64,000 nt of DNA from Mycobacterium sp. URHD0025 (GCF_000426065.1 NZ_AUEQ01000006.1:496001-560000), one strand, 5' to 3'; shown: positions 26,451 to 36,035, counted from the stretch's first letter. Translations and numbers: made by a program. Notes: generated by a model not told the origin, from the letters alone.

Positions 26451-27842
26451 ATGACCGTCGCGGGCCACCGGACCTCAGCGCAGGAGAAGGCGAAGTACCC
26501 GAAACTGCCCCACCCGCCGCGCCGGGTGCCGGTGCTCGGGGACGTGCTCGGTCTGAAACCCGACTCCTCGATGCAGAACGCGATGGGGATGGCCGAGCTG
26601 GGGCCGATCTGTGAGTTCCGGTTCCTGGGTGCGCGCTACGTGGTGGTGACCGGAGCCGACGCGGTCGCGGACCTCAACGACGAGACCCGCTTCTGTAAGC
26701 ACGTCGGCCCCGATATCGAGGCGCTTCGGATCATCGGCGGCGACGGGTTGTTCACGGCCTACAACGACGAACCGAACTGGCACAAGGCTCATCAGCTGCT
26801 GATGCCTGCGTTCAGCCAGGCCGCGATGCGTCGCTACCACGGCGTGATGTTCGACGTGGCCGACGAGCTCACCGACCGCTGGGACCGGCAGTCCGACCTG
26901 GGTGACACCGTCGATGTCTCGGCCGACACCACTCGGGTGACGCTGGAAACCATCGGTCGCTGTGCGACCGGATACTCGTTCGGATGCTTCCAGGGCGACG
27001 AAATGCACCCCTTCGTCGCGCACATGGTGTCCGCGCTCCTGGGTGCAGATCGCCTCGGAGTGCTGCGCGAAACCTTCCTTCCCGCCTTCGTCTACCGCCG
27101 TTACGAGCGCCAGGTCCACCGCGACGCGAAGTATCTGCACGAGCTGGCCGACGAGATCGTCTCCCGGCGGGCACAGCGATCCGAGGCCCATGAGGATCTG
27201 CTGCAGATCATGCTGGAGTCCGATCTCGACGCCGCCAACATCCGCTTTCAACTGATCAACTTTCTGATCGCCGGGCACGAAACCACATCCGGTGCACTGT
27301 CTTTCGCGCTCTATTTCCTGTCGCAGCATCCGCGGGTGTTTGCCCGGGCCCGCGACGAGGTGGACGAGGTCTGGGGTGATGAGGCGCGGCCCGAGTTCGA
27401 GAAGATCGCCAAACTGCGCTATGTCCGGCGGGTTCTCGACGAATCGCTGCGGTTGCAGCCGACGGTGCCGGCGTACTACCGCGCCGCTCGCGCGGACACG
27501 GTGCTCGCCGGAATCCACCCGATGCGCAAGGGCGACTGGGCGCTGGCACTGACCACGACGCTGCACCGAGACCAGCGGTGGGGCCCCAACCCGGATGCCT
27601 TCGATCCGGACCGATTCTCCCCGGAACAGGTGCGGGCCAGGCCCGGCGGCTTGTACAAGCCGTTCGGCACCGGTGAAAGATCATGCATCGGAAGGCAATT
27701 CGCGCTGCACGAGGCGGTGCTGATGTTGGCGGTGCTGATCCGGCGCTACGACCTGACCGCCGATCCGGACTACACGCTGCGGGTCCAGGAACGGCTGACC
27801 ATGATGCCGTCCGGATTCCGGCTGGCCCTGCATCGCCGCTAG
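26451..27842 (+). CDS. stand-alone CYP102-like cytochrome P450
   Basis: A 463-residue P450. Seen: the I-helix oxygen-binding AGHETTSG (274-281), the ExxR ESLR (331-334) and the haem-ligand loop FGTGERSCIGRQF with Cys412. The N-terminal half strongly resembles the haem domain of the P450 BM3 family (GDGLFTAYNDEPNWHKAHQL and LMPAFSQAAMRRYH parallel BM3), a fatty-acid hydroxylase. The fused FMN/FAD reductase of BM3 is absent and no reductase or ferredoxin gene is adjacent, so it must use redox partners encoded elsewhere. Probably controlled by the divergent TetR gene. Confidence 0.9.
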   Translation: MTVAGHRTSAQEKAKYPKLPHPPRRVPVLGDVLGLKPDSSMQNAMGMAELGPICEFRFLGARYVVVTGADAVADLNDETRFCKHVGPDIEALRIIGGDGLFTAYNDEPNWHKAHQLLMPAFSQAAMRRYHGVMFDVADELTDRWDRQSDLGDTVDVSADTTRVTLETIGRCATGYSFGCFQGDEMHPFVAHMVSALLGADRLGVLRETFLPAFVYRRYERQVHRDAKYLHELADEIVSRRAQRSEAHEDLLQIMLESDLDAANIRFQLINFLIAGHETTSGALSFALYFLSQHPRVFARARDEVDEVWGDEARPEFEKIAKLRYVRRVLDESLRLQPTVPAYYRAARADTVLAGIHPMRKGDWALALTTTLHRDQRWGPNPDAFDPDRFSPEQVRARPGGLYKPFGTGERSCIGRQFALHEAVLMLAVLIRRYDLTADPDYTLRVQERLTMMPSGFRLALHRR

Positions 27843-27931
27843 GCCAACGCCGGGCTGCCGATCAGGCATGAAACACCCCGATCCGGGGTACGGTCTTCGT
27901 GGACAGATCCGCGACGTCGGCAGGTCCGCGC

Positions 27932-29380
27932 ATGGAATGGTTCATCGCAGACGAATATTGGTTGGCCAGACAGGTGTTGCAGCGGGGGACCGCCGCAATC
28001 TATCTGATCGCGTTCATCGTGGCGGCCCGGCAGTTCCGTGGGCTCCTCGGTGAGCGCGGGCTGCTCCCGATACCCCGATTCCTGGCCGTCAACTCGTTCC
28101 GGCGCGCCCCGAGCGTCTTCCAGTTCCACTACTCGGACCGCTTCTTCGGGGCGGTCTGCGTCGCCGGCGCGGTGTTGTCCGCGGCCCTGGTGGCGGGCGC
28201 CGCAGATCTGGTGCCCTTGTGGGCAGCGATGCTGACCTGGTTGCTGCTGTGGGTGCTGTACCTGTCGATCGTCAACGTGGGGCAGTCGTGGTACTCGTTC
28301 GGGTGGGAATCACTGCTGCTCGAAGCCGGGTTCCTGGTGATGTTCCTGGGCAACGACGATGTCGGGCCACCACTTCTGGTGCTGTGGCTGGCCCGCTGGC
28401 TGGTGTTCCGCGTCGAGTTCGGTGCGGGCCTGATCAAGCTGCGGGGCGACCCGTGCTGGCGCAACCTGACCTGCCTCTACTACCACCACGAGACACAGCC
28501 CATGCCCGGCCCGCTGAGCTGGTTCTTCCACCACCTGCCCAAGCCGCTGCACCGAATCGAGGTGGCCGGCAACCACTTCGCCCAGCTCGTCGTGCCGTTC
28601 GCGTTGTTCGCTCCGCAACCGGTGGCCAGTGGGGCGGCGGTCGTCGTGATCATCACCCAACTGTGGCTGGTCGCATCGGGCAATTTCGCCTGGCTCAACT
28701 GGATCACCATCGTGTTGGCCTTCAGTGCACTCTCCGATCCCGCTGCGGGCGTGTTGTTCCCGATCCCCGAACACCAATTCGGCCCTACCCCAGCATGGTT
28801 CGTCGTGGTGGTGATCGCCTTCGCCGCGGCCGTGGCTGGCCTGAGTTACCTGCCCGCACGCAACCTCGTCTCCAAACGGCAGCGGATGAATGCCTCCTAC
28901 AACCGGTATCACCAGGTGAATTCCTACGGCGCGTTCGGCTCCGTCGGCCGAACCCGCGATGAGGTGGTGCTGGAGGGCACCTCGGAGCAGGACCTGACCG
29001 AGGACACCGTGTGGAAGGAGTACGAGTTCAAGGGCAAGCCCGGCGATGTCCATCGGTGGCCGAGGCAGTTCGCGCCCTATCACCTGAGGCTCGATTGGCT
29101 GATGTGGTTCGCCGCGATCTCACCGGCGTATGCCCACGGCTGGTTGCGCGTGCTGCTGACCCGGCTCCTGGAGAATGACCGGGCCACCCTGAAGCTGCTG
29201 CGCCGCAATCCGTTCCCCGATGAGCCGCCCCGTTACGTGCGCGCCCGGGTGTACCGCTACGAGTTCAGCACGTGGAGCGAGCTGCGTCGCGAACACGTCT
29301 GGTGGCATCGCACGCCGCTGGGCCTCTACGTCCCGCCGCAGACGCTGCCCTCCGGGCGGTCATCTGCCGGCGCGCAGTGA
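27932..29380 (+). CDS. lipase maturation factor-family membrane protein
   Basis: About 482 residues with six or more membrane helices in the first two thirds (from WLLLWVLYLSIVNVGQ near residue 98) and a soluble C-terminal segment. Motifs such as YQSLLLEAGF-like WYSFGWESLLLEAGFLVMF, CWRNLTCLYYHHETQPMP and LMWFAAISP match the lipase maturation factor family (LMF1/LMF2), known in animals for folding lipoprotein lipase. The bacterial role is unknown. ATG 27932 is preferred over an upstream GTG at 27899. It could be co-transcribed with the P450 89 bases upstream. Ends in a 21-base convergent overlap with an SDR. Confidence 0.8.
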   Translation: MEWFIADEYWLARQVLQRGTAAIYLIAFIVAARQFRGLLGERGLLPIPRFLAVNSFRRAPSVFQFHYSDRFFGAVCVAGAVLSAALVAGAADLVPLWAAMLTWLLLWVLYLSIVNVGQSWYSFGWESLLLEAGFLVMFLGNDDVGPPLLVLWLARWLVFRVEFGAGLIKLRGDPCWRNLTCLYYHHETQPMPGPLSWFFHHLPKPLHRIEVAGNHFAQLVVPFALFAPQPVASGAAVVVIITQLWLVASGNFAWLNWITIVLAFSALSDPAAGVLFPIPEHQFGPTPAWFVVVVIAFAAAVAGLSYLPARNLVSKRQRMNASYNRYHQVNSYGAFGSVGRTRDEVVLEGTSEQDLTEDTVWKEYEFKGKPGDVHRWPRQFAPYHLRLDWLMWFAAISPAYAHGWLRVLLTRLLENDRATLKLLRRNPFPDEPPRYVRARVYRYEFSTWSELRREHVWWHRTPLGLYVPPQTLPSGRSSAGAQ

Positions 29381-30163
29381 CCGCTGGTAACGGCGCATCC
29401 CCGCGATCCACCGGTCGTAGTCGGACCCCTTGTGGCGGTACATGTCGAGCACCTGCGGGTGCGGTAACACGAGAAACCGGCCGGACTGCACGGCCTCGAC
29501 AGTCGCGGCGGCCACCTGTTCGGCACTGATGACCTCGCCGGACTGCACGATCGACGCCGCACCGGCCGCGGAATCCGGATCCGCCGAGGCTCGCACCGCA
29601 TCGAGCAACGGAGTGGCCACCCCCAACGGACACACACAGCTGACCCCGATGTTGTCATCGCCGTACGTGATGGCCAGCCATTCGGCGAACCCGACCGCCG
29701 CGTGCTTGGTGACGGCATAGCCGGCTGCCCCGATCTGGGACAGCAGACCGGCCGCCGAGGCGACCGACACGAAGTACCCGCCGCCGCGCGACGACCATTG
29801 TGGGACAAGCACTTGTGCCGCCCGGATGTGGGAGCGCAGATTGACGTCGAGAATGCCGTCCCAGCTCTCCTCGGTGCCAAGGCCCGGTGCGCCGATGATT
29901 CCGGCGTTGGCGACATAGATGTCGACCGGGCCGAACTCGGTGGTGGTCAGCGCCTCGATGTCGGCCGTGACACCGGCGTCGGCCCGGGTTCCCAGAGCCT
30001 GCCCGCCGCCGGACCGGATCTGCGCAGCCGTCTGTTCGGCCGACCCGGCATCAAGGTCGGCGGCCACCACCCGGGCGCCCGCCGCGGCGAACGCTTCGGC
30101 CAGCGCCCGGCCGATGCCTGATCCGGCGCCGGTGATGACCGCAACCGTCTGTTCGATGTCCAT
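29360..30163 (-). CDS. short-chain dehydrogenase/reductase
   Basis: About 267 residues with TGAGSGIG (near residue 11), DLDAG after beta-2, NAGIIGAPG near 86, SVASAAG near 138 and YAVTKHA (catalytic Tyr-X3-Lys) near 150. A classical NAD(P)-dependent SDR similar to many mycobacterial paralogues; substrate unknown. ATG 30163 is preferred over 30199 because it places the Rossmann strand at the usual distance from the N-terminus. Divergent from the ABC transporter operon. Confidence 0.85.
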   Translation of the reverse strand: MDIEQTVAVITGAGSGIGRALAEAFAAAGARVVAADLDAGSAEQTAAQIRSGGGQALGTRADAGVTADIEALTTTEFGPVDIYVANAGIIGAPGLGTEESWDGILDVNLRSHIRAAQVLVPQWSSRGGGYFVSVASAAGLLSQIGAAGYAVTKHAAVGFAEWLAITYGDDNIGVSCVCPLGVATPLLDAVRASADPDSAAGAASIVQSGEVISAEQVAAATVEAVQSGRFLVLPHPQVLDMYRHKGSDYDRWIAGMRRYQRSLRAGR

Positions 30164-30256
30164 GGCCCCCTGCCTACCGAAGATCGGCGGCGAGCGCACT
30201 TGTAACCCGACCGTGTCCGGGGTTCATCGAGCGGAAACAAAACGTCCCTAAGTTAT

Positions 30257-30274
30257 GGATCCAAGCTTGGATCC
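30257..30274. promoter_or_regulatory. 18-bp perfect palindrome upstream of the ABC/amidohydrolase operon
   Basis: GGATCCAAGCTTGGATCC is a perfect 18-base palindrome 34 bases before the first gene of the operon. It contains two GGATCC cores 12 bases centre to centre, each flanked by T(T)GGATCC. FCD-type GntR regulators typically bind such short palindromes, so this is the likely operator of the GntR gene encoded within the operon (36032). Confidence 0.6.
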
Positions 30275-30307
30275 GAACATGAACGGCTTCCCACCAGAGG
30301 AGAACAC

Positions 30308-31117
30308 ATGATCGCGCCGACGGCACCCGGGATTCACATCGGGGGACTGACGAAGCAGTTCAGGGTGGGCCGGTCGGTTGTCACAGCGCTCGACGGCGTC
30401 GACATCCAGTCCGACCAAGGTGAGTTCGTGACGCTCCTCGGACCGTCCGGCTGCGGCAAGAGCACCGTGTTGCGGATCCTCGCCGGGCTTGAGGCGCAGA
30501 ACGCGGGCACCGCCCTGGTCCACGGCGAGACCCCACAGGACATGCGCAGGCACCACCATCTCGGCATCGCGTTCCAGGATTCGGCCCTGCTGCCATGGCG
30601 GTCGGTCAGGTCCAACATCCGGTTGCCGCTCGAGGTGTCCAAGCAGTCCGTGTCCGACGATTTCGTCCAGGAACTCATCGATCTGGTGGGGCTGACCGGC
30701 TTCGAGGCCGCACGGCCCGCCCAGCTGTCAGGCGGTATGCGTCAGCGGGTCTCCATCGCGCGGGCCCTCGTCGTAAAGCCCAAGGTGCTGCTGCTCGACG
30801 AGCCGTTCGGCGCCCTGGACGACATGACCCGCCAGAGCCTCAACGTCGAGTTGCTCCGGATCTGGACCGAACGGCCCGCCACCACCCTGATGGTCACCCA
30901 CGGCATTGCCGAGGCGGTGTTCCTGTCCGACACGGTCGTGGTCATGAGTGCCCGGCCGGGCCGGGTGGTGAAGTCGGTCCAGATCGACCTGCCCAGGCCT
31001 CGACTGCCGGAGATGATGCGCACCAGCGAGTTTCACGAATACGTCGACCTGCTGTCATCCATCCTGTTCGGCTCGCGTTCTGACGAGGCCGAGGTACGGG
31101 TGGCGGTGGGCCGATGA
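30308..31117 (+). CDS. ABC transporter ATP-binding protein (nitrate/sulfonate/taurine type)
   Basis: A 269-residue ATPase with Walker [10 protein letters not shown] near residue 46, Q-loop [11 protein letters not shown], signature LSGGMRQR near 140 and Walker [14 protein letters not shown] near 159. It belongs to the SsuB/TauB/ThiZ group, which energises uptake of small nitrogen or sulfur compounds. It is the first gene of the operon, preceded by AGAGGAG and an 18-bp palindrome, and overlaps the first permease by ATGA. Confidence 0.9.
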   Translation: MIAPTAPGIHIGGLTKQFRVGRSVVTALDGVDIQSDQGEFVTLLGPSGCGKSTVLRILAGLEAQNAGTALVHGETPQDMRRHHHLGIAFQDSALLPWRSVRSNIRLPLEVSKQSVSDDFVQELIDLVGLTGFEAARPAQLSGGMRQRVSIARALVVKPKVLLLDEPFGALDDMTRQSLNVELLRIWTERPATTLMVTHGIAEAVFLSDTVVVMSARPGRVVKSVQIDLPRPRLPEMMRTSEFHEYVDLLSSILFGSRSDEAEVRVAVGR

Positions 31118-31872
31118 ACCACAACCGCCTTGCCGGTCTGGCCGGCTCTCTGATCGTGCTGTCGGTATGGCAACTCGTCGGCATGACGGGCATTCTCGGG
31201 CCCGGCATCGTGGCGCCGACCGAGATCCTTGCCGGGGTGATGTCCGACGGCGCTGCCTTCTACGGCATCCACATACCCGTCACTCTGGCTTCGGCGTCCG
31301 TCGGATACTTCTGGGGCAACCTTGCCGCGATCGGCTGCGCAGCCCTGGTCACCACCGTGCCGGCACTGGAGAAGTTGGTGCTGCAGGCGGGGATTGCGTC
31401 GGCGTGCATCCCTCTGATCGCGATCGCTCCCATCCTGGCCGCCTGTTTCGACGGCATGGTCACCTCGGCCATCATGGCGGCCGTCTCCGTCTTCTTCACC
31501 ACCCTGGTGGGAACGATCAACGGCCTGCGCCACGCGGATCCGCTCAGCAAGGACCTGGTGCGAGCCTACGGCGGCGGCAGATATCTGGTATTGCGCAAGG
31601 TCGAACTGCTCTCGGCGCTGCCCAGCATCCTGACTGCGCTGAAAGTCGCTGTCCCGGCAGCGATTCTGGGTGCGATCATCGGTGAGTTCATGGGGCAGGA
31701 ACGTGGCCTCGGTGCCGCACTCGTTGTCGCGCAGTCTTCCAGCGATGTGGTCCGGACCTGGGGCATCACTCTGGTGTCGAGTCTCATCGCGGGCCTCGCC
31801 TTCGTTTTGGTCAACACCGTCGAGAAGGTTGCCACGCCATGGGCCGCCGGGATGGCAGGAGGGCGAGCATGA
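31114..31872 (+). CDS. ABC transporter permease 1
   Basis: A 252-residue inner-membrane permease of the SsuC/ThiX type with about six helices. The cytoplasmic coupling loop ([20 protein letters not shown], near residue 149) is the EAA-like motif that docks on the ATPase. It overlaps both neighbours by four bases. Two different permease genes imply a heterodimeric channel. Confidence 0.88.
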   Translation: MNHNRLAGLAGSLIVLSVWQLVGMTGILGPGIVAPTEILAGVMSDGAAFYGIHIPVTLASASVGYFWGNLAAIGCAALVTTVPALEKLVLQAGIASACIPLIAIAPILAACFDGMVTSAIMAAVSVFFTTLVGTINGLRHADPLSKDLVRAYGGGRYLVLRKVELLSALPSILTALKVAVPAAILGAIIGEFMGQERGLGAALVVAQSSSDVVRTWGITLVSSLIAGLAFVLVNTVEKVATPWAAGMAGGRA

Positions 31873-32669
31873 CAACTCTGCAGACGCCGACGGCCCGCGG
31901 TGCCGCACGTATGCTGCTGACGTCGGGCGGTGCGGTGCTCGCAATCCTCGTGGTGTGGACCGTGTTCATCGGCGTGGCCGACGTGAGCTCGTATGTGGCC
32001 AAGTCGCCGGCCGACGTCTGGCACTATCTGTTCGTCGACGGCGATGCTGCGGCTCACCGGGCCGGTATCGCCACGAATCTCGCCAGGACAGCTGTCGACG
32101 CCGCGTACGGATTCGTCCTCGGACTGGTTCTGGCGGCCGGGGTTTCGCTGCTGTTCTACTTCTCCAGGACGGTCGAGAGGATGTTCCTGCCGACCGTCAC
32201 GGCGCTGCATGCGATCCCGATGGTGACCATCGCTCCGATCCTTGTGCTGATCTTCGACCGCGGCGTGCTCGGAACGGCTGTCATCGGAGCCGCCATTGTC
32301 GTGGTACCTGCGTTGCTCACCATGTTGCACGGAGTTCGCAGCACCCCGCGGACCGACGTCGAGATGATCACCGCCTACGGCGGCTCCACATGGGCAGCTT
32401 TCTCGAAGGTGGCCCTGCCCCACGCGATCCCCACCTGGTTCGCCGCCGCACGGGTCGCGGTGACCACCTCTGTGGTCGGAGCGCTGCTGGCGGAATGGCT
32501 GGCCACCGGCGAGGGTCTGGGCGGTCAGATGCTGCGCGATGCCAACGAATTCGAGTTCGCCCGGCTGTGGGCGTCGGTCGTCGTGCTCACCATCACCTGC
32601 GTCGTCGTCTACCAGATCGTCAGCGTCATCGAGGCCGCTGTCACCGCCCGCATGAGTGCTCCTCGCTGA
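31869..32669 (+). CDS. ABC transporter permease 2
   Basis: A 266-residue permease paralogous to the gene before it, with about six helices and the coupling loop MITAYGGSTWAAFSKVALPH near residue 165. ATG 31869 overlaps the stop of permease 1 (ATGA). Together the two form the membrane part of an importer for a small nitrogenous compound, judged from the hydrolases in the operon. Confidence 0.88.
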   Translation: MTTLQTPTARGAARMLLTSGGAVLAILVVWTVFIGVADVSSYVAKSPADVWHYLFVDGDAAAHRAGIATNLARTAVDAAYGFVLGLVLAAGVSLLFYFSRTVERMFLPTVTALHAIPMVTIAPILVLIFDRGVLGTAVIGAAIVVVPALLTMLHGVRSTPRTDVEMITAYGGSTWAAFSKVALPHAIPTWFAAARVAVTTSVVGALLAEWLATGEGLGGQMLRDANEFEFARLWASVVVLTITCVVVYQIVSVIEAAVTARMSAPR

Positions 32670-32703
32670 GCACGCCACCACTCAATCTCGAACGGACACA
32701 TCT

Positions 32704-33756
32704 ATGAACAAGCATCTCGGTCGACGCCAGTTCCTCACCAGAGGCCTCGCAATCGGTGGCCTCGCGCTGGGCGCACCGGCCGTACTCTCCGCCTGTGTCT
32801 CAGGCGAATCCAGCGGAGCCGCCGACGGATTCGGCGTGGCCTCCCAGCGGCTCGCCTGGATCAAGAACACCCAGTTCGCCGGCAGTTACGTCGCGGACAA
32901 GAAGGGCTACTACACCGACGCCGGATTCAGCGGCGCTGACCTGGTCTCCGGCGGGCCCACCGCGCCACCGATCGAATCGGATGTGTTGTCGCGTACCTTC
33001 GCGGGGGTGTCGCAGGTGCCGATCGTGGGATCGGCTGTGGCCAAGGGGGCGCCGCTGAAGATCGTCGGCGCGGTCTACAACCGATATGCGGGCTGCATCA
33101 TGTCGATGGGAGACAAGCCGATCAAGACTCCGGAGGACCTGTACGGCAAGACAATCGGATGTGCGTCGTCGAGCGAACCCGTCTGGCGCAACTTCATGTC
33201 AGCCCTGAAACTGGACTCCTCCCGAATCAACACGGTCCCCGTCCAGGGAGACCCCATCGGTATGACCGCCGGCCAGATCGACGGCTACCTCGGTTTCATC
33301 AACAGCCAGGTTGTCGACCTCCGGCACAAGGGATTCGACATCAACACCATGCTCCTGGCCGACGTCGGATTTCCGCTCGTGGGGCAGACCTACATCACCA
33401 CGCAGGAGAACATCGACAAGAATCGGGACAAGCTCAAGGCGTTCCTGCACGCCGAGATCCGCGGCTGGCGCGAGGTGCTCGACAACCCGAAGATGGCGAC
33501 GGATCTCACGGTCAACGAGTACGGCAAAGACCTGCATCTGAACCCCGAGGCCACCTACGACTGCTGCCTGGCCGGCAACGAACTGATCCGCGATGGGAGG
33601 CCTTCGCAACAGATCGTGGCGATCTCCGACGAAACCGCGGCGGCGAACATCAAGGCCATTGCTGCCGGCGGGCTCAACCTGTCCGTCGACGACCTGTTCG
33701 ACCTCGGCCCCATTCGCGAAGTCTACGAACAGAACCCGGATCTGACGCTGACGTAG
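32704..33756 (+). CDS. Tat-exported lipoprotein, ABC substrate-binding protein (NMT1/THI5-SsuA-like)
   Basis: A 350-residue binding protein. The N-terminus has a twin-arginine signal (RRQFLTR, residues 7-13), a hydrophobic core and the lipobox LSAC with the lipidated Cys31. The mature part matches the NMT1/THI5-like periplasmic fold (KNTQFAGSYVADKKGYYTDA, then GGPTAPPIES). Members bind pyrimidines, sulfonates or similar compounds; this one should deliver the importer's substrate. ATG 32704 is chosen so that the signal peptide starts at the N-terminus. Confidence 0.88.
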   Translation: MNKHLGRRQFLTRGLAIGGLALGAPAVLSACVSGESSGAADGFGVASQRLAWIKNTQFAGSYVADKKGYYTDAGFSGADLVSGGPTAPPIESDVLSRTFAGVSQVPIVGSAVAKGAPLKIVGAVYNRYAGCIMSMGDKPIKTPEDLYGKTIGCASSSEPVWRNFMSALKLDSSRINTVPVQGDPIGMTAGQIDGYLGFINSQVVDLRHKGFDINTMLLADVGFPLVGQTYITTQENIDKNRDKLKAFLHAEIRGWREVLDNPKMATDLTVNEYGKDLHLNPEATYDCCLAGNELIRDGRPSQQIVAISDETAAANIKAIAAGGLNLSVDDLFDLGPIREVYEQNPDLTLT

Positions 33757-33804
33757 CTCGCACCTCGACCCATCGAATGACCACATGAACAGAAAGGTCG
33801 TGAC

Positions 33805-35169
33805 ATGACCGCTCCACCCGCCCCGGACCTCGTCGTAACCGGAGGAACCGTGGTGTCCCACGACGGCCGCCGCCGCCAGGACATCGCGGTGGCCAAGGGC
33901 AAGGTCATCGCGGTCGGCGATGACCTTGCGATGGAAGGGGTTCCGACGGTCGACGCGGCCGGGCTGCTGGTACTGCCCGGCCTGGTCGACGTGCATGTGC
34001 ACCTCCGCGAGCCTGGCATGACCGAGAAGGAAGACTTCGCCAGCGGCACGTCGGCGGCGGCCGCAGGCGGGGTGACCACCGTTGTCGACATGCCCAACAC
34101 GAAACCACCGGTCGCCACAGCGGAGCGTTACCAGCAGAAGCTCGATCTGGTGAAGAACAAGGCATTCGTGGATTTCGGGCTCTACGGAATGCTCGATCAC
34201 GACAACGCGGACGAGATTGCCGGTATGGCCGAGCTGGGCGCCATGGGGTTCAAGCTCTTCATGGGACAGACGACGGGCGACAACCGCTGCCCCAACGACG
34301 CCGCGATATTCCGTGGCCTGGAAGCCGCTGCCGACGCGGATCTGGTGGTCGGTGTCCACGCCGAGAACGACCACCTGTTGCGCATGTTCGGAGACCGGTT
34401 GCAGGCCGAGGGCCGGCGGGATCCGCGTGCCCACCTGGAGGGCAGGCCGGCGTTCGTCGAGGTCGAGGCGATCACCCGGATCATCACCATGGCCACCGAG
34501 GCCAAGACGAAGCTGCATATCCACCACCTGTCCACCGCCGCGGGACTGCAACGCGTCATGGACATGCGGGCTCAGGGTCACCGGGTCAGCATCGAAGCCC
34601 TGGTGTCCCATCTGTTCCTCGATGACAGTGCCTATGACACCTACGGAAACCTGATCAAGCTCAACCCGCCGATCCGCCCGGCGGCCGATGTCGCCGCGCT
34701 GTGGGCGGGCATCGACCGGGGTGATGTCGACGTGGTCGCTACCGACCACGCTCCGCACACCGTCACCGAACAGGCCGAGACCGATGTGTGGAAGGCCTAT
34801 GGCGGATTCATCGGCGTCGAGACCATGCTCCCGCTGATGCTGACCGCCGCCGCCAAGGGCCGGCTGGCGGTGGAGGACATCGTGCGATTGTGTTCGTACA
34901 CCCCGGCACGGCGCTGGTCGATGGCCGACAAGGGCCGGATCGCACCGGGTTTCGATGCCGACCTCGTACTTGTCGATTCCGGTGCCGAGGTGGTGCTGGA
35001 CCAGGCCGGCCTGCACTCCAAGCACAATGTCACGCCCTATCACGGGTGGGAGCTCACCGGCAGTGTGGTGGCCACCTATCTGCGCGGTCAACTGGTCTAC
35101 GAGAAAGGCGAGGTGATCGGTGCACCCGCCGGCCGCCAGGTGAAGCCGGTACGGGAGGGCGCGCGATGA
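33805..35169 (+). CDS. dihydroorotase/allantoinase-like cyclic amidohydrolase
   Basis: A 454-residue cyclic amidohydrolase (hydantoinase/dihydropyrimidinase/allantoinase superfamily). The binuclear metal site is intact: HVHLREPG near residue 61, the carbamylated Lys in GFKLFMG near 152, His in VGVHAEND near 188, IHHLST near 244 and Asp in ATDHAPH near 316. It opens a cyclic amide or ureide ring. The context (importer, formamidase, allophanate-like domain) favours a catabolic enzyme over pyrimidine biosynthesis. Overlaps the next gene by ATGA. Confidence 0.87.
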   Translation: MTAPPAPDLVVTGGTVVSHDGRRRQDIAVAKGKVIAVGDDLAMEGVPTVDAAGLLVLPGLVDVHVHLREPGMTEKEDFASGTSAAAAGGVTTVVDMPNTKPPVATAERYQQKLDLVKNKAFVDFGLYGMLDHDNADEIAGMAELGAMGFKLFMGQTTGDNRCPNDAAIFRGLEAAADADLVVGVHAENDHLLRMFGDRLQAEGRRDPRAHLEGRPAFVEVEAITRIITMATEAKTKLHIHHLSTAAGLQRVMDMRAQGHRVSIEALVSHLFLDDSAYDTYGNLIKLNPPIRPAADVAALWAGIDRGDVDVVATDHAPHTVTEQAETDVWKAYGGFIGVETMLPLMLTAAAKGRLAVEDIVRLCSYTPARRWSMADKGRIAPGFDADLVLVDSGAEVVLDQAGLHSKHNVTPYHGWELTGSVVATYLRGQLVYEKGEVIGAPAGRQVKPVREGAR

Positions 35170-36035
35170 CGGCCCTCCTGGAGGCCGACGGCGCAGCGAC
35201 GATCCGTGCCGCCGTGGCGCAGTGCGTCGACGAGGTGCGGAGCGTCGCAACCGGATCAGCCTCGTCGGACCCGACCGTGATCGCGGGAATCGGCACCACT
35301 GCCGCGCATGCACTGAAGGGCAGGCTCCTGCACGACGCACTGCTCGCCGAGAACGTCGACCTGGACGACACCGTTCACTTCGACAGTCCCGTTGAGCTAC
35401 TGGGTGATTCGCGCTGGTCGCTGGCCCTGGTGCTCAGCCCGTGGAAACAAGAGGTGGCTCCTGCGATACCGACTCTGACCACGTCGGCCGCACAGACGGG
35501 CGTGGTCGACACCATCGTTCGCGGATCGACAGGCGCGGTCGGAGTCAACACCAACAGCTGGGCTTCCCAGGCAGCCATGGAGACCCTGATGGGCGGCAGG
35601 ACTCCGGAGTCGGTACTGGTGCTGGGTTCGGGCGGTTCGTCGAACTCGGTGGCGCTGGCCTGCCGTCGGGCGTGGCCGCAGGCCCACCTTATCGGTTCGG
35701 CACGCAACGTCGAGGCGCTCGCGACGTGGGCGCGGCGATTCGGCGCCGAGCACTGCGGCCCGGCCGGGGTCGCCGAACTGCTGGGAGACGAGCCGCCGTC
35801 GCTGCTCGTCAACACCACGACCTGGGGGGAGACCGACGCCTCGGAGGACACGCCGTTCGCCTTCGACTTCGGCCGGCTGACCGCGCCCGGCAACCAGTTC
35901 TTCGACCTGAACAACCGGGTGAGCGCATTGCAGACATCGGCGCTGCAAGCGGGTATGAACGTGATGTCGGGCACCTTCATGCAGCGCGCGACGAACGCGT
36001 GCCGCGCCGCACTGGCGAAAGCGAGGATGAGATGA
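35166..36035 (+). CDS. shikimate dehydrogenase-like (AroE fold) protein with altered active site
   Basis: A 289-residue protein with the AroE two-domain layout. The LSPWKQEVAP segment near residue 90 aligns with the AroE NVTxPxK catalytic-Lys motif, and GVNTNSWA near 124 aligns with GxNTDxxG, so the catalytic Asp is Asn here. The NADP loop is VLGSGGSSNSVA near 145, and NTTTWGETD near 222 matches NATxxG. The Lys is kept and the Asp lost, so it probably is not a shikimate dehydrogenase. A role on a ring or carboxylate intermediate of the operon is inference. Coupled to both neighbours by 4-base overlaps. Confidence 0.78.
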   Translation: MTALLEADGAATIRAAVAQCVDEVRSVATGSASSDPTVIAGIGTTAAHALKGRLLHDALLAENVDLDDTVHFDSPVELLGDSRWSLALVLSPWKQEVAPAIPTLTTSAAQTGVVDTIVRGSTGAVGVNTNSWASQAAMETLMGGRTPESVLVLGSGGSSNSVALACRRAWPQAHLIGSARNVEALATWARRFGAEHCGPAGVAELLGDEPPSLLVNTTTWGETDASEDTPFAFDFGRLTAPGNQFFDLNNRVSALQTSALQAGMNVMSGTFMQRATNACRAALAKARMR

